From: Anastrepha obliqua
Lineage: Eukaryota > Arthropoda > Insecta > Diptera > Tephritidae
Reading direction: 5' to 3'
NCBI RefSeq assembly: GCF_027943255.1
Contig: NC_072895.1
Span: 37,794,001-37,858,000 of the forward strand
Length of the DNA: 64,000 nucleotides
This document shows positions 11,041-23,157 of this stretch, piece by piece; positions within the stretch are counted from its first letter, which is position 1; every line of letters starts with the position of its first letter. The notes below the pieces were generated by a model. The model worked only from the letters and a program-made list of their open reading frames with translations. It was not told the origin of the DNA and made no database searches. A program made the translations under genes and the position numbers.

Positions 11041-12095
11041 GAATTCGCAAGTGTTAAATATCAACTTTATATAATATATTTATCGCTTTAATAATACCTC
11101 TGTGGTAATAAAAATAAGTCATTATAGAAACGAATAATGTTTGTTTGATAGCGGAACAGACATCACAACACAGCGAAATGCTGGCATAAAATTTTCCATA
11201 ATTCCAAAACAAATCGCCGTCTTAACACATATAATAATTATTAAATATATGGGTTTCAATTCAATTATTTTTGTTTTTTGTGACATGTGTGAAAGTTATT
11301 TAAAAGCGAAGCCTTTAATGCTGGCCTTGCCGAACTTTCGATTTTCGTTCAGTAATCAGATCTCCCAGCATGCATAAATTTTAGAACGCATGCAACGATT
11401 TATGCAAACATTTCTTAAAAAAAAGGTTGTATAATTTAAGTTCACTGTTTTGTAATTGCTAATTATTTAATACGAAATTGAACAAATGCAGGCATACGCC
11501 CAAAAAACACGAATAGATCACGCTTGCAATTTTACCGTGGCAGGTAAATCCCGATACGTACAATATTATGCATCGCGAAGTGTATAGATCTTAAGATAGA
11601 CAATTATTAATTAATATATTTCGATAAAGGAGGGAAATTACAGAATGCTAAGCACGTGTTAACAGTTGAAATTCACGCATCCGCATGCTATGACTAAGTA
11701 AGTTTTATAGAAGATCCGAAAAATTAGCAAAAGATAAGATTATTAAATTGATGCTACCAACGATTCAAACTACAAAACACTCCACTGAAATAAAATTGCG
11801 TTCAGTATTTACATATGTATGTGTATGTATTTGCATGCTGTCGTTTACGTAAATGCGCTGATTACTTGTGTTTTGGGGCTTCGGAAATGAAATTCATGAC
11901 CTTGGATAAAATTCAGTTAGTTATCAATTGAATTGAGCTCGAATTTTTCTGAACCGCTGAATTTCAAGAGCAGGATTCTATCAATGTGAACTGACTAGAT
12001 CTACTCTTCATAATTAGGTTAAGTGATGTGTTAATTAATAATATCAATGATAACAATCACCTTAAAGTTTGCTCTAAAAACTCCAAATAAGAAGA
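11041..12095. other. About 1 kb with no recognised feature
   Basis: AT-rich sequence. The 78-codon frame 11141-11377 has no recognisable motif, and no transposase, tRNA or exon signature was found. Confidence 0.4.
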
Positions 12096-12096
12096 C

Positions 12097-13130
12097 AATG
12101 GAGCACTAGATGACTGGAAGTGAATTTCAACAATTCTCAATTCTTTGTTTTCTCGACTGAAAGACAAAACGATAAAACTATTGGATTCCATTATATGCGA
12201 GGTTAATATAAATTTATTCCCTCAAAAGCTTCAATGACTGGCGGTTGGAATTTTATACATAATTCTAATTCTTCATCAAACTAAGCCCATCTCGTAGAAC
12301 ACATAACCTTTTCCCGTCTTTTCAACTTCCTCATTCAAAACGTTTTGACCTTTCTTCTTAATTGGTCGGATAACGCTTACGCGATTTAGACCGAGTTTAA
12401 CAAAGCGCGCCATTCGTTTATCTGCCATGCTAACCGGCGCCAGTTGGACACACCAAGTGAAGGCAAGTCCTATAGCAGGCCTTCCTCTATCTCTGCTACC
12501 ACCAGTTGGTACCGCATCGAATACTTTTAAAGCCGGAGCGTTTGTATCCATTCAGATGACATGACCGAGCTAATGAAGACGCTAAATCTTTATTCGCTGC
12601 GCTATATCTCTGTTGTCGTAAAGCTCATACAGTTCATTGTTCCATCGCCTGCGATACTCGCCATCGCTAACGTGCAAGTAAAAAAAATCGAGTAATTATC
12701 ATTGTGTTTTCATTCTTCTCCACTAAAATTATAACAGCAATAGTAACAACAGTAAAACATTAGCTGTCGTGGGCCATATTGATGACACTAGTCTTAAGCT
12801 GTTGCGGGCGGTATGGATGCCCCTAGCGGGCCGGATTTGGCCCGCCGGCCGTAGTTTGGAGACACCTGCTCTATAGTTTTATTCGTCGAGAAAGGACGAT
12901 ACTACTCAATTGCCTATTTAGTCCAAAGTAGCACTTGTTGACAAGAAAGATTCTACGTTGAGTTTCAAGGTGACATGATTATCGGTGTTAATGCTGGTTC
13001 CTAGATAAACCAAGTCTTTTACAACCTCGAAATCATAACTGTCAACAGTGACGTAGGTACGTGGGATGACGTTAGTATACAAATAATAAGGACGACGTGC
13101 CCCCAACACTTCGAAAATTACCACTGAATT
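12097..13130 (-). mobile_element. Non-LTR retrotransposon remnant, copy 2, interrupted by a hAT terminus
   Basis: From the 5' side, minus-strand frame 13124-12918 contains RTYVTVDSYDFEVVKDLVYL, then GTSINTDNHVTLKL, the RT region preceding the thumb. The trace reappears at 12680-12600 (SDGEYRRRWNNELYELYDN-type residues) and in 12551-12276 (ALKVFDAVPTGGSRDRGRP and VNEEV-like tail). The 3' UTR is collinear with copy 1 down to AGACAATGGAGCA at 12097. The expected segment between the two RT parts is replaced by hAT-like sequence at ~12695-12870. Confidence 0.75.
12695..12870. mobile_element. hAT-like element terminus nested in a LINE
   Basis: Read on the minus strand, the end near 12870 is GCAGGTGTCTCCAAACTACG followed by GCCGGCGGGCCAAATCCGGC. 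The GC-rich 'CCAAACTA..GGCCCGC' signature near a CAGGNGT end is typical of many animal hAT elements. The other end and the target duplication were not found, so it may be a fragment. Its GC content contrasts with the flanks. Confidence 0.5.
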
Positions 13131-14079
13131 CCCAATGGGGAAAATGCGCTTTTCTGTAAGTGTGCGATAAAACGTTTACAAATCGATATTATTTAATGGT
13201 CGTCTAATATATTGTACTCTATGGTTCTTTAAAAAAAATTTATGTAAACTGTTTTTATAGAGAAGTTCTTTAATTTCTAAAACTTTTTTAAATTTTAGGG
13301 GGTTTTGGAAGAAATGCCTCATTAAATTTTTTATTTCCAATCTCAGACAATCTCATTTTTTATTTCCAATCTCGGCAATGCTTCAGAAGCTCAACAAGTG
13401 CCACTTCGTGATATATGTATGTATGTATTTGTACAGATAGTCTTTAAACGGAACACTCCGCTGCTCTGTTATAGTAAATTTGCTGACTGTAGAATTGATC
13501 TCCCTATTATAGATAAGCGATTCGTGACAAGTACTATAATTCGTCGACGCAGACCTTATCATAGATGCATATGACATTAAAGATTAATAAGGTTGCACGT
13601 TTCTATGGTCGATATACTTTTGTTGTTGCCGCCGAAAAAGGAGTTTTTTTCCACCTACGAGTGGCGAGTTGTTATTGTTATTTTAAAATTATAAATTTGT
13701 ACAACTAATGCTCGAGCCCAAGATTTGCTGCTTCTTGTATTTGTATGTGACCATAAAGTACACTACGGTACCGTGAGAATATTAGAGCAATTCGCAATTA
13801 GGTGTCTGGTATCTTGACATTTGTAAATTATGACGGCAAATGTAGGTATGTATATATATATATATATATATGCATATGTATGTGTGTATATATGTATATA
13901 TAATGGCTCACAGCCAAAACCGATGCAGCAATCACTTATGGCAACATTAAGTTAAAATATTGAAAGTATATTACCTCAACAATTTTTTTTGCTATTTTTA
14001 TTTAGTTTCATATAATAATGTATTTTGGAAATCAAGCACGAAAAATATACATTTGTACGTTCATTGACACGCAAATGTG
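13131..14079. other. Gene-free AT-rich stretch with a TA/TATG microsatellite
   Basis: A (TA)n run with ATGTATGTATATATG variants spans about 13845-13902. A Tc1-like TIR fragment (CTCACAGCCAAAACCGATGC) lies at about 13906, close to the Tc1 element that follows. Nothing else is recognised. Confidence 0.5.
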
Positions 14080-14080
14080 T

Positions 14081-15180
14081 AGTCACAGCCAAAATTATGC
14101 ACACTCATTTGCTGCCAGTTGTGTCAAAGCGATGACAAATTTTAAACGCGCATGTATGTATGTATCTAAACGCGTGAATTTGTATCTAAGAGCAAACCAA
14201 AAGATTGAAGTCGCGTGCGGAAAATTAAAATGTATCGTCAAATATCTGTTGACATGCGTGAAATAGTATTGAATTATTGTAAAGACGACAAAAGCCAACG
14301 AAAAATCTCGAAAATGATTAAATTAAGTCCCAACACACACATTATGTGAACAAATCCGTGCGCAAAATAAGGCTTAAACTGCGCATAAAAACATTTTCAA
14401 TGAAAATGATTCTGGATGGATCTTGCGAGAGTGCATGAAAATCCACATGAAAGGGTTCCAACAATTACAAATGAAGGTGGAAAATATTCTTAATAGCACA
14501 CAGCGTGCCAAACACGTAATACCAGGTTGAAGTTTGCAAGAGACATTTAATTAAGAATGAGAACTTCAGGAACACCTTTTCAGATAAGACGGCAAAAGTT
14601 GTGTTTAGAGAAAATCAAATGCAGAGCTACAACCACAAAACCTACAGTCAAACATGGTGGAAGCATGTAATGATATGAGGATGCATGTCATCTGAAGTAA
14701 CCGAACATTCTACTCTTATTCAAAGTAATATGGATAGGTGTAAATATTTGGGTATCTTAAAGGTAAATTGGCCACAAAGTCCCACAAAATTACACTTTCG
14801 GAAAAATGTTCGCTCCCATCATGAGAATGATACGAAGCGATTGTACAGAATTGACTCTTTTGGAGTTATCCGCATATCGTCCATATACCAGCGCAATACC
14901 CAGATTTCATTGCTATTGATAACCTGAGGTCGGTTCTGTATAAAGAGATTCGAAAACATGAAATCCGAAACGAATTTGAGCTTAAAAAGGTGTTAAAAGA
15001 GGAATGTCAAAAAATTTCTTCGGAATATACTAAAAAGTAATCGATTTCAAAAGGGATCCAAGCTGTTATTGGCCAAAGGGAATACTCTACAAAATACTTA
15101 TTTGCTACCATATTAAGGTGTTTATTACTATAATAGTTATAAGTAATTTTTTTTTGGAATGCATCATTTTAGCTGTAGGT
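14081..15180 (+). mobile_element. Degenerate Tc1-like transposon with recognisable termini
   Basis: The left end AGTCACAGCCAAAATTATGC and the right end GCATCATTTTAGCTGTAGGT (15161-15180) are imperfect inverted repeats (15 of 20 match). Between them, broken plus-strand frames give MYRQISVDMREIVLNYCKDD and SQRKISKMIKLS (HTH start), then TVKHGGS, CMSSEVTEHSTLIQSN, and PQYPDFIAIDNLRSVLYKEI, then KHEIRNEFELKKVLKEE and GIQAVIGQREYSTKY, the C-terminal order of a Tc1 transposase. Stops and frameshifts make it inactive. Confidence 0.8.
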
Positions 15181-18100
15181 TGACTTTTTATTTTGTGTTA
15201 TGTTTTTGTACTATACTACTATACGCTTTTCTTTATATTTTAAATAAAAATATATTCTAGTACCAACTGGCATATCAAATTTGTCAAAAATGTGTTTTAT
15301 TTTTCGTTAAACTTCTTGGGTTTAAAAATTTGCAAAAACTGTATCACTTTGAGGGGATTACTTGTGTACATACATATGTCTAGCATTATTGCACAACAGC
15401 ATGAAATGCAAAAAAATAGTCAAGAGTACGAGAGTACAAATATTGCACACCGCAAAGTTACAATAAAAGAATAAAACCAACAACTGACAGAGGATCACAT
15501 TTGATATACTGCAATTCACAGCGTGAAAATATACATAGGTACATGCGACTCGTTGTACCACACTTTGCAGCTATTGCAAAAATTATATCTTTTAGCATGC
15601 TTTGTTGTTGTGTGTTTGTGTGAGACATAATTCGTACAATCGGTGTACAGTTCAAGGGTTTTGTAGGACTGAGAGAACCCTCGAACAAAAAAATCGAATA
15701 TTTTTGTTGTTATATTTATTTGCAAATGTCATAATGTCTGACTATTTTGCGCACATTTTTTAAATCTCTTAAGCAATTTGTAAATAAGCCGCATGTGGCT
15801 CTGCTCCGTATAATTGTGTGTCACTCTGTGTTGCCTTATCAATTCAATTCGATTAATTGTTGTCGGTGGCGTAACAGTTTCACCTGGCTTTAGAAGTACA
15901 TACCGAATTACAAAAACACAAAACTCTAAGTTATAGTACAGGAAAACTGTGATGTGAAGAGAAATTTATGTTGAATCACTTTGCAAATTCATGCATACAT
16001 TTGTATCTAGCGCCATCTATACACGATTCCCGGTTTTATAGATAGTACATTGCCATTTTATTTGCATTTCGGCATTTTAACCACAAGACTCCAACAAACA
16101 TTTTTGAAACTTTTTAAACCGTTATGGATTTAAAGTCGGAACAAACGCGGCTGTGGAGTTTACTCAGATTAAAATCTTTCTGTTAGGTTTAATTAATTAT
16201 GCAAATGCAAATGCAAACCATAATCGGGATGCTATTCATTAATTCATTTGCTTATCATTCAGATGCTTATTCATTAATTCATCCACACTTTCGACCACCA
16301 CTTGACGCAGCCAATTCACATGTAGGTACACACTTACAGTTATATTTACATACTATTAGTTATATTTACCAACAGACCTACCGCAATAGTAGATGTCAGA
16401 CACTGCACACTGCTTTCAAAATATTTCAAATACACAATATACTCTACATTATATTATATTGGCACTAAGCTTTCTGCTGTGATAAAGCTCAAATAATTTC
16501 CGGGCAAGTACACTGACGAGCTCACAGAGAGCATACATGTTTCAGTACTTTACTACACTTTAAAGATTTGCCATCCTTTGGGAATATCTATTTTTTATCT
16601 TGTAACTAAACAAAAAAAATCAACGTAGCTTATAAAACTTTGAGAGCTTTTGCTTAGTAAAGTTTCACACGTTGTGTTTTTTTATCACTGACTTGAAAAT
16701 TTAATTTAATTTTTTAAAATCGAGCGGTAATGAATTTGTTAATTGAAAATACTTACACATGTAATACCACTGCGTTTATTTATGTACATATTTTAATTGT
16801 TTTAAATTTATGTTCAACAAATTATTGTCCCATTATTCATTGCAAGTAGCGGGTTTATGAAAGAACACAAAGTATAATACATTCATGTGTTTTCACGTCC
16901 TATGTGGTAAGTCTAGTCTGTAAATATGTACATATGCACATACAAATATATAGTATGTGATATATTCTCCGCCAACACATACATATGTATTATAGTAGTT
17001 TCTCTCAGAACATTTGCCGACATTTACGCATGATTATTCGCGGCAATCACTTCACGCATGAGAGTAATGTACAATTCACTCCCATATATGTACTTACATA
17101 TGTACTTATGTATGGCAAATATTTAAATGTGTATGTAGCAAGTCTGAGTTTATAGTAACCTGTGCATACAAGCTTTCTTATACACTATGGCCGTAGATGC
17201 ATATGTACACAGTGTATGTTTGCTCAACATGAATGATACATGACAATTTTTAACTGTTTATCTGACCTCTAAGGTGTTAAATTCTAACACATTTATTAGA
17301 AAATAAAAAATCATTACATAGCTGTTGCTACCAATAGCTTTTTTTATCGAGAATCACAAACCTAAAATTATTACATAAAACCGCGCACAAGTACATTTTA
17401 TAAAAGTTCAGGTAGCACCGATTACATCAGAGCAAGCAACAGAATCAAAGCGGGGTATTGGAATAAGTATATTTAAGGCACTCACTTTTTAACTGTTATT
17501 ATGCGATTGACTATACTTTAAAGGCAAACTAATAATTGCCTTAATATAATATATTTCTTGCTTTTGTAGGTACCGTTTCACTTGGTCGGAGAATGCAAGT
17601 CGTTGCAATTTGTGCACCTTCTCACTCACTAGCGGTTGTGCAACTAAAAAAGTAGCGAAATGGATTCACCAACAGTGGCTAATATTGCTGTTGTTAGCTT
17701 CGTGCGAAGCGAGTTGATACAGAAAAACGCCATTTGAACACAAAAGAGAGCTAATCAAATAACACTTACAATAAACATCATTATCTAAGATCATTCTAAC
17801 AAATTTATATGCCTTTCATTCACAATTATAAAAGCTTTAGAATTCCGCCAATTTAGCCTATTTGCAAAGCTTCAAAGTAATTATTTATAAGCCATTGAAT
17901 CAAAACTTACTTTTATTTAGATTTAGAAGATAAAAAGTTATATGACCTTGGCAGAAGGGTCACTCTCACCAATTTCGCTAATATTGAAGAGTTATAAGCG
18001 TCTGTAGTAGAGTTTTTAATACGAACAAAGTAGAGTTTTTAATATGACAGCAAAAATCTTAAGTGAATCAAGGTGCAAGGGCAAACGAAGAAATGTACCA

Positions 18101-18240
18101 CATGTTTGTACCAATGTTTCAACTTTACGTGATACCACAATGGGGTAGCCAGTTACAGTACACCTCTATAGATAAAGTATACAACAGTCACCTCAACTTA
18201 ACCTAACGAGTCAATGTGAAGTATTACTCAATTAATATAT
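15181..18240. other. Three kilobases without a recognised gene
   Basis: AT-rich DNA with scattered ATGTACATATG-type microsatellites (for example near 16925-17115). The longest frames (such as 16199-16468) are low-complexity or lack motifs. The block around 17575-17740 is less AT-rich and may be an old repeat, but I cannot name it. Confidence 0.4.
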
Positions 18241-18480
18241 GCGGCCGCCGTAGCCGAATGGTTGATGCGTGACTACCATTCGAGAGTGTGTAGGTGCGAA
18301 TTTCCGTGTATGAAGCAGCAAAATGATAGAAAAAGATTTTTTTATTAGTGGTCGCCCCTCGGCAGGCAATGGCCAACCTCCGAGTGTATTTCTGCCATGA
18401 AAAAGCTCCTCATAAAAACCGTTTGCCATTAGGAGGAGGAGCTCAGCCAAACACTCAAAAAAAGTGTAAGCGCTAATTAT
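18241..18480 (+). mobile_element. tRNA-derived SINE, copy with full head and 3' end
   Basis: The head GCGGCCGCCGTAGCCGAATG contains a pol III A box (TAGCCGAATGG), and a B-box-like GGTGCGAATTT follows about 50 bases on. The head resembles a tRNA-Ser/Leu type. The unrelated body carries CCCCTCGGCAGGCAATGGC and AACCTCCGAGTGTATTTCTG, ending GGAGGAGGAGCTCAGCCAAA and an AT tail. The same architecture recurs at 28666 and 60522. Confidence 0.82.
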
Positions 18481-19339
18481 ATTTATATAAATATAATATA
18501 TAATATATGTAACTATTAAGGTAGGAAAAAAATTCTTTGTGAAAAAAAAAATTCAAAAATCACTACAATTAAAAAGTTCAAAATCTTGACGATAATTTTT
18601 TGGAATTTGTAAAATTTTTGTGAGTTTTGCACAAAGTTTGAAAAATATTAGGATCATTGTAAAAGGATCAAGTATCGTGTTCAAAGAATCAATTCCCGAA
18701 ATTTGGGAATTTTCAAAATTTCTGCGTTGATAATTCAATGCCTCATTGTTGATAACATCGAGATATCGATGTTGAAGGTTGTTCAGCAACACTTTCCGCT
18801 ACAGCAGCAATATTGAACGATTGATCATTTTCATAATATCAGAGTTTCAATAATTGTAACGCGTTGTAAAATTGTACATCTGCCTACTTGACAAATGTCA
18901 AAGGTTGCATAGAAAAAGATACGATTTGGGAATTATTCACTACTGGCATCCAGACGTCACTTTTGAAAGACCCTTTATAAAAGACTGTATAAACCTTAAA
19001 GTAGATCTTAATAGTGAACGCTGAATCACCTACATTTGAACACTGACAAACTCTATTTGATCACATACAAGAAAAACTATAAACATGTTTTTACGATTAA
19101 TATTTAAATAATCGTAAATTAACTTAGTACTTAGGCATAATATACACAATATTGACATTAAACCCGGTTCCATCATAGGGTATTCGGAACAATTACTCAT
19201 CTGACTTTGAAATTTGGTGTGACGTCATATCGATGGGAGATTCGTATAATAAGGCATATATAAATGAGTTTATAAGAGAGAGAGTAGCCCATAGGCGTGA
19301 AATTTTTCTAATCAACATGACAAGGACGTAAGACTTTCC
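18481..19339. other. Gene-free AT-rich stretch
   Basis: Sequence after the SINE. The 79-codon minus frame at 18553-18792 shows no family motif. Nothing else is recognised. Confidence 0.4.
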
Positions 19340-20150
19340 TGAAGTTAGAAAAAATTAGCAAACTCCACTCATTGAAGCGTCTTTTGCTATTTCAGCAACT
19401 CTTCTGCCAGGAGGATGAGAAGAGCCCATGCTACTTTCAAGCTCCCTTTAAACTACAAAAATTACCGACATGCAATATTAGTAAAAGAACGGGCTTTGCA
19501 GAAGGGCTATAACGATGACGGACAGTCTGAGATGAATGCACTATGGCTCACAAAGCCATTAGACCGAAATTCGAAGAATATTTGCAGCAACAATTTGTTG
19601 AAATTTGGCAATAGTGAGCTACAAATCGGCTCTGAAGACGAACTTGATCTTGATCATTAAGGTCACCATTGTTGAGAAACTTTGATAATCTTGGAAATTT
19701 AAAATAATGCGCACTATCAATGGTTCCCTTATTAGCTGTTCTAGCTTAGAAAAATTTCACGATGAAAAACATCAACTTTTAGGTTCTCTAACAGGTCCAT
19801 TGTACTGCGCGAATGCACAAATCTATGAATACTATACCAAACCAAGTGGAATGTGCACATTGCCCAGTGGAGTTTTTGAACTCACTCGAGCCCTCAAGAT
19901 TTCCCCTTCCCATAATCTAAATTTATTAATTGGAACGCCTGCTATTCTTTCGCGTAAACCAGATCCATCTAAACATTGTAATGGAACAAAACTGCTAGTA
20001 AACAGTAAATGATGATCAATATAATTGAAACAATAATTATTTCTGGATGCTGCCAAGGAGAAAACGTTTTTCTGCTCTGCCAAGAATGAAATTAATTCCC
20101 ACTGATCTTCCATCTAAATTTAAAAGGCTTCAGATTCCTCTGAAAACTTT
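19340..20150 (+). pseudogene. Helitron (Pif1-like) helicase remnant
   Basis: Plus-strand frames give AISATLLPGG then RRAHATFKLPLN, the segment after the Walker A region of Helitron helicases. Next come NLLKFGNSELQIGSEDELD, then in 19707-20012 PSGVFELTRALKISPSHNLN and LLIGTPAILSRKPDPSKHCN with GTKLLVN. The last part, after another shift, has IIETIIISGCCQGENVF and IPTDLPSKFKRLQIP. This order matches the C-terminal half of Pif1-type Helitron Rep/Hel proteins. There are several frame breaks. The Rep domain and the Helitron termini were not found. Confidence 0.8.
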
Positions 20151-20375
20151 GCCTAGCCATGTCGATAACCCAAAGGTAAGGCCAAATGTTTAAGGTTGCC
20201 GGCCTTCCGTTGGAATAACCCTGCTTTACCCACGGTCAATTGCATGTCGGATGCACACGAGTGAGAGACCGAGTAGTATTTATGTTTACGCCCACTAAAA
20301 ATATTATTTATAAGGCCTTCAATTAAATAAAAAGAGAAATTTACCTCAGTTCTAAATAGTTTACCCTATATATAA

Positions 20376-20664
20376 TTGACTGCTTTCTTCGACTTCAAAG
20401 GAGTAGTGCACCATGAGTGCCTTCCATCGGGCCAGACAGTCAATAAAGAATATTATTTATCGGTTTTGAAGCGTTTAAGAGATGCTGTACGTCGCAAACG
20501 GTCGGAAATATGGGCAAACAATTCTGGGATTTTGCATGATGATCACGCGCCATCGCACCGAGCCCAAATTGTGCTTGGTACAAGCACCGTATTTACCTGA
20601 TATGTCCCCGTTGGACTTATTTTTGTTCCCCAAGTTGAAGTTACCACAAAATAAATTTGCCTGA
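20376..20664 (+). pseudogene. Mariner transposase C-terminal fragment
   Basis: The frame reads FFDFKGVVHHECLPSGQTVN, then YYLSVLKRLRDAVRRKRSEI, GILHDDHAPSHRAQIV, and after a frame change PDMSPLDLFLFPKLK. This is the mariner catalytic core with the second Asp in HDDHAPSH and the third in SPLDLFLFPKLK. The N-terminal HTH half is missing and a frameshift lies before the last motif. Confidence 0.85.
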
Positions 20665-21058
20665 AATTTAACTCTGTTTTGTTTTATTTAAACATTATCT
20701 TCGTGGGTATACCACTTGATCATAGGGTACACCACTTTTTAATTAATGCTAAAGGTAAGGTTTGCATTATTGTCCCCCCGAGCTTTGCTAATATATACAC
20801 AGTGGAATCGCGATAATTCATAACAAAGTTCGGTAACTCGGATAATTCGTACAAAACTTATGTAATTTGCTCCCCCTCGTATTTTTTTCTCAGCCGAACT
20901 TCGTTAATTTTTCTCTAGTCACTATCTATCACTCGCTCTTGTTATTCGTGTGGGCTATTTCGTCGTGTGCACGCAATTGAAGCATATTTAAAGGCCAATC
21001 ACCTTGCAATATTCGACGTTTACGTGATGCCTCGAGTGAATATTTGATTCGTTCATAG

Positions 21059-21960
21059 ATGGAAGAATCCGGAAAACAAGATCGGTGGCAAACATCCCAT
21101 AACCGCGGCCCAGCCGGACATCAAGAACAAAAGAAAATATTGAACTCGGTGCTACAACTTAGTCCCTGTCAGTCCATGAGGAAGAGAGCCGCTGCTCAGG
21201 GACTTCCGAAAATTATAGTGCATGAAATATGGTGGAAGGATCTTAAACTTCACGCCTTCAAAATTCAAATAGTGCAACCGTTTAAGCCTGATTACAATTT
21301 GCTTCAAAATTTCTGCAAGACAATCTTGGCGCGATTTCATACGGTAGTATGAAGTGGGCTTCATTACTTTTTTTTCATTTAAAAGCAAATATAAATAAGC
21401 AAATTGCCGTTATTAGTCACCTAAAGGACAGAACCCACACAGCAAATGCACAGTTCTAAAGTGTTGGTTTGGTGTGCGTTGTCGAGCAGTGGAAAATTTG
21501 AACCATATTTTTTTTTTTTTTTTGAAAATCGTTGAGGCCACGCAATTTCTGTTGACTGTGCCTTTTATATCGGCGCATGCTGAAGGATTATTTTCTGCCA
21601 ATAATGAGAGAACATCCTTCCTTCAGTACACTCTGATGGTTTCAGCAAGATGGCACCACCCCGCACACGGCCGGAGAGACCTTGGTGAACCCGCGATTTC
21701 TTCCCTAACAAATTGATAAGTCGCTTCGATGACATATTCTGGCCACCCAGATCGGTCGATCTTACCTATATGGATTTTTTTTCGGTGAGGGTACCTCAAA
21801 AGTAAAAAGTCTATGAAACAAACCCAGCGACGATCTCAGCACTACAAGAAAATATCGTTCGCGAGGTTAATGCCATCCCGACATCACTTCTCCAGCGAGT
21901 GGTATGGAGTGTGGAGCCCGGACCCCAAGGGCGTTTCCGCCCAACAACATTTAGAGGAAA
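21059..21960 (+). pseudogene. Mariner-like (DUF4817-type) transposase pseudogene
   Basis: Broken plus-strand frames follow the family order. SPCQSMRKRAAAQGLP and KDLKLHAFKIQIVQ form the HTH domain. ENPHSKCTVLKCW-like residues and VRCRAVENLNHIFF precede WFQQDGATPHTARETL-like residues around 21640-21690, then FDDIFWPPRSVDLTYMDFF and WGYLKSKVYETNP, ending VREVNAIPTSLLQRVVWS. It has several frameshifts and a poly-T expansion near 21508. It is clearly dead; the superfamily assignment is secure, the subfamily less so. Confidence 0.8.
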
Positions 21961-22292
21961 TAATTAAAAAAAATAAAACCGCACTTGTCTTCTTTGAAAG
22001 AGTTATTGAAACGAAATTTTATCATTAGTTTTACTTTTTTAATTTAGCTTTGATTCCTAATTCTGACACTGGATACGCTGTATAAAAAAGTAGCTCAAAA
22101 ATTAAGTTTTATTCCACCATGGGAAAAATAATAATTGGATTCCAACTCAATAACTATATTTATAATTAAGATGATCTTCATGCGTAGCACTACAGCTCGC
22201 TGTGAGCCTTAGCTTCCCCCACAATTGTTCTCCATGCATCTCGGTCCATAGTCGCACCACTCATCGTCCTCAACGTGGCGTTCCCACGACAG

Positions 22293-22413
22293 TCGGTTCT
22301 ACGTTACCGGAACGACCCGGATTTATATCCAGCCAAGAACTGTCAATTCAGCAGCATTCCCCATATATGTATGGGAAATGTTTTTGCTACTACAACATGA
22401 TGATACTACTGTG
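22293..22413 (+). repeat. Dispersed retroposon-like repeat, copy 2
   Basis: It has the same blocks as the copy at 7671 (GTTACCGGAACGACCCGGAT, GCATTCCCCATATATGTATG), ending in TACTACAACATGATG. It abuts the TTAA element that begins at 22414. Confidence 0.65.
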
Positions 22414-23157
22414 TTAAGGGGTAACACCACTGTAGAAATTTCAAAAAATTGATTTTTTTTTATAAACTTAAAAAAATCTTTGAACCTTTTAAAATACAGA
22501 ACAAAAAGTTTTATACGTTACCAAAGTCTATTTCATAAATATTTTAAGCTTTTAACCAAGCGTTAGTGATTGCTACCTAACGACTTCTCCAAATTTCCAA
22601 ACTTTAAACGCGTTTCTCTCAAAACACGTTTTCTGAAATTGGCACGCAGCATAAGTCAAACAATTTTAAATATTTTTAATCAGGTTTTTCACTACGTCTG
22701 TATATTAACCTTCTTAAGAGAAGAGCGTAGGGGATTTTCGATAGATTAATTTAAACGATTGTTATAATTATTTAAGTGCCGTTTTTTTAGTCCAAAATAG
22801 AGTTTTTTCCTTCAAATGCTTGCTAATTCCACAAAAATAAATATTTTTTAAATCCCCTACGTGTTTCTCTAGCTATTCTTATCTAGATTAAGAAAAAAAA
22901 TGTTTCTTTGTTCCAGATTAAAATTTGCACCCTCTGTGCTGCGTGCCGCGGAGCTCCTTCAAGAGAAACCACATTACAAAAATGTCTCCAATGCCGCCAT
23001 TTTGTAAAATTTTTCGATCAAACTTTGTAGTTTTGTATTTTAGTATATAAGTAATAACTTCCCAAATCAGAGTGATTGTTTCCCCTTTCCTTCTATACAA
23101 AAAAATTCTTTAAAAATCGTGTTTATTCTACGCGGGTACAGTGGTGTTACCCCTTAA
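22414..23157. mobile_element. Non-autonomous TTAA element with perfect terminal repeats
   Basis: The element 22418-23153 starts GGGGTAACACCACTGTA and ends with the exact reverse complement, and is flanked by TTAA on both sides (22414-22417 and 23154-23157). A TTAA target duplication is the hallmark of piggyBac and Kolobok elements. The interior has no transposase frame; it contains an inner inverted motif, GCGTAGGGGATTT near 22726 and AAATCCCCTACG near 22850. It lies 0.3 kb from the 3' end of Rif1. Confidence 0.85.

Noticed and set aside
18241..18330. tRNA gene
   Set aside because: A and B boxes are present, but the acceptor stem does not pair and the head is fused to a SINE body found in several copies.
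20482..20664. Separate small gene starting MLYVANGRKYG
   Set aside because: Its C-terminal part is the SPLDLFLFPKLK motif of the frameshifted mariner transposase.
21152..21388. 78-codon minus frame
   Set aside because: It is the shadow of the mariner-like pseudogene on the plus strand.
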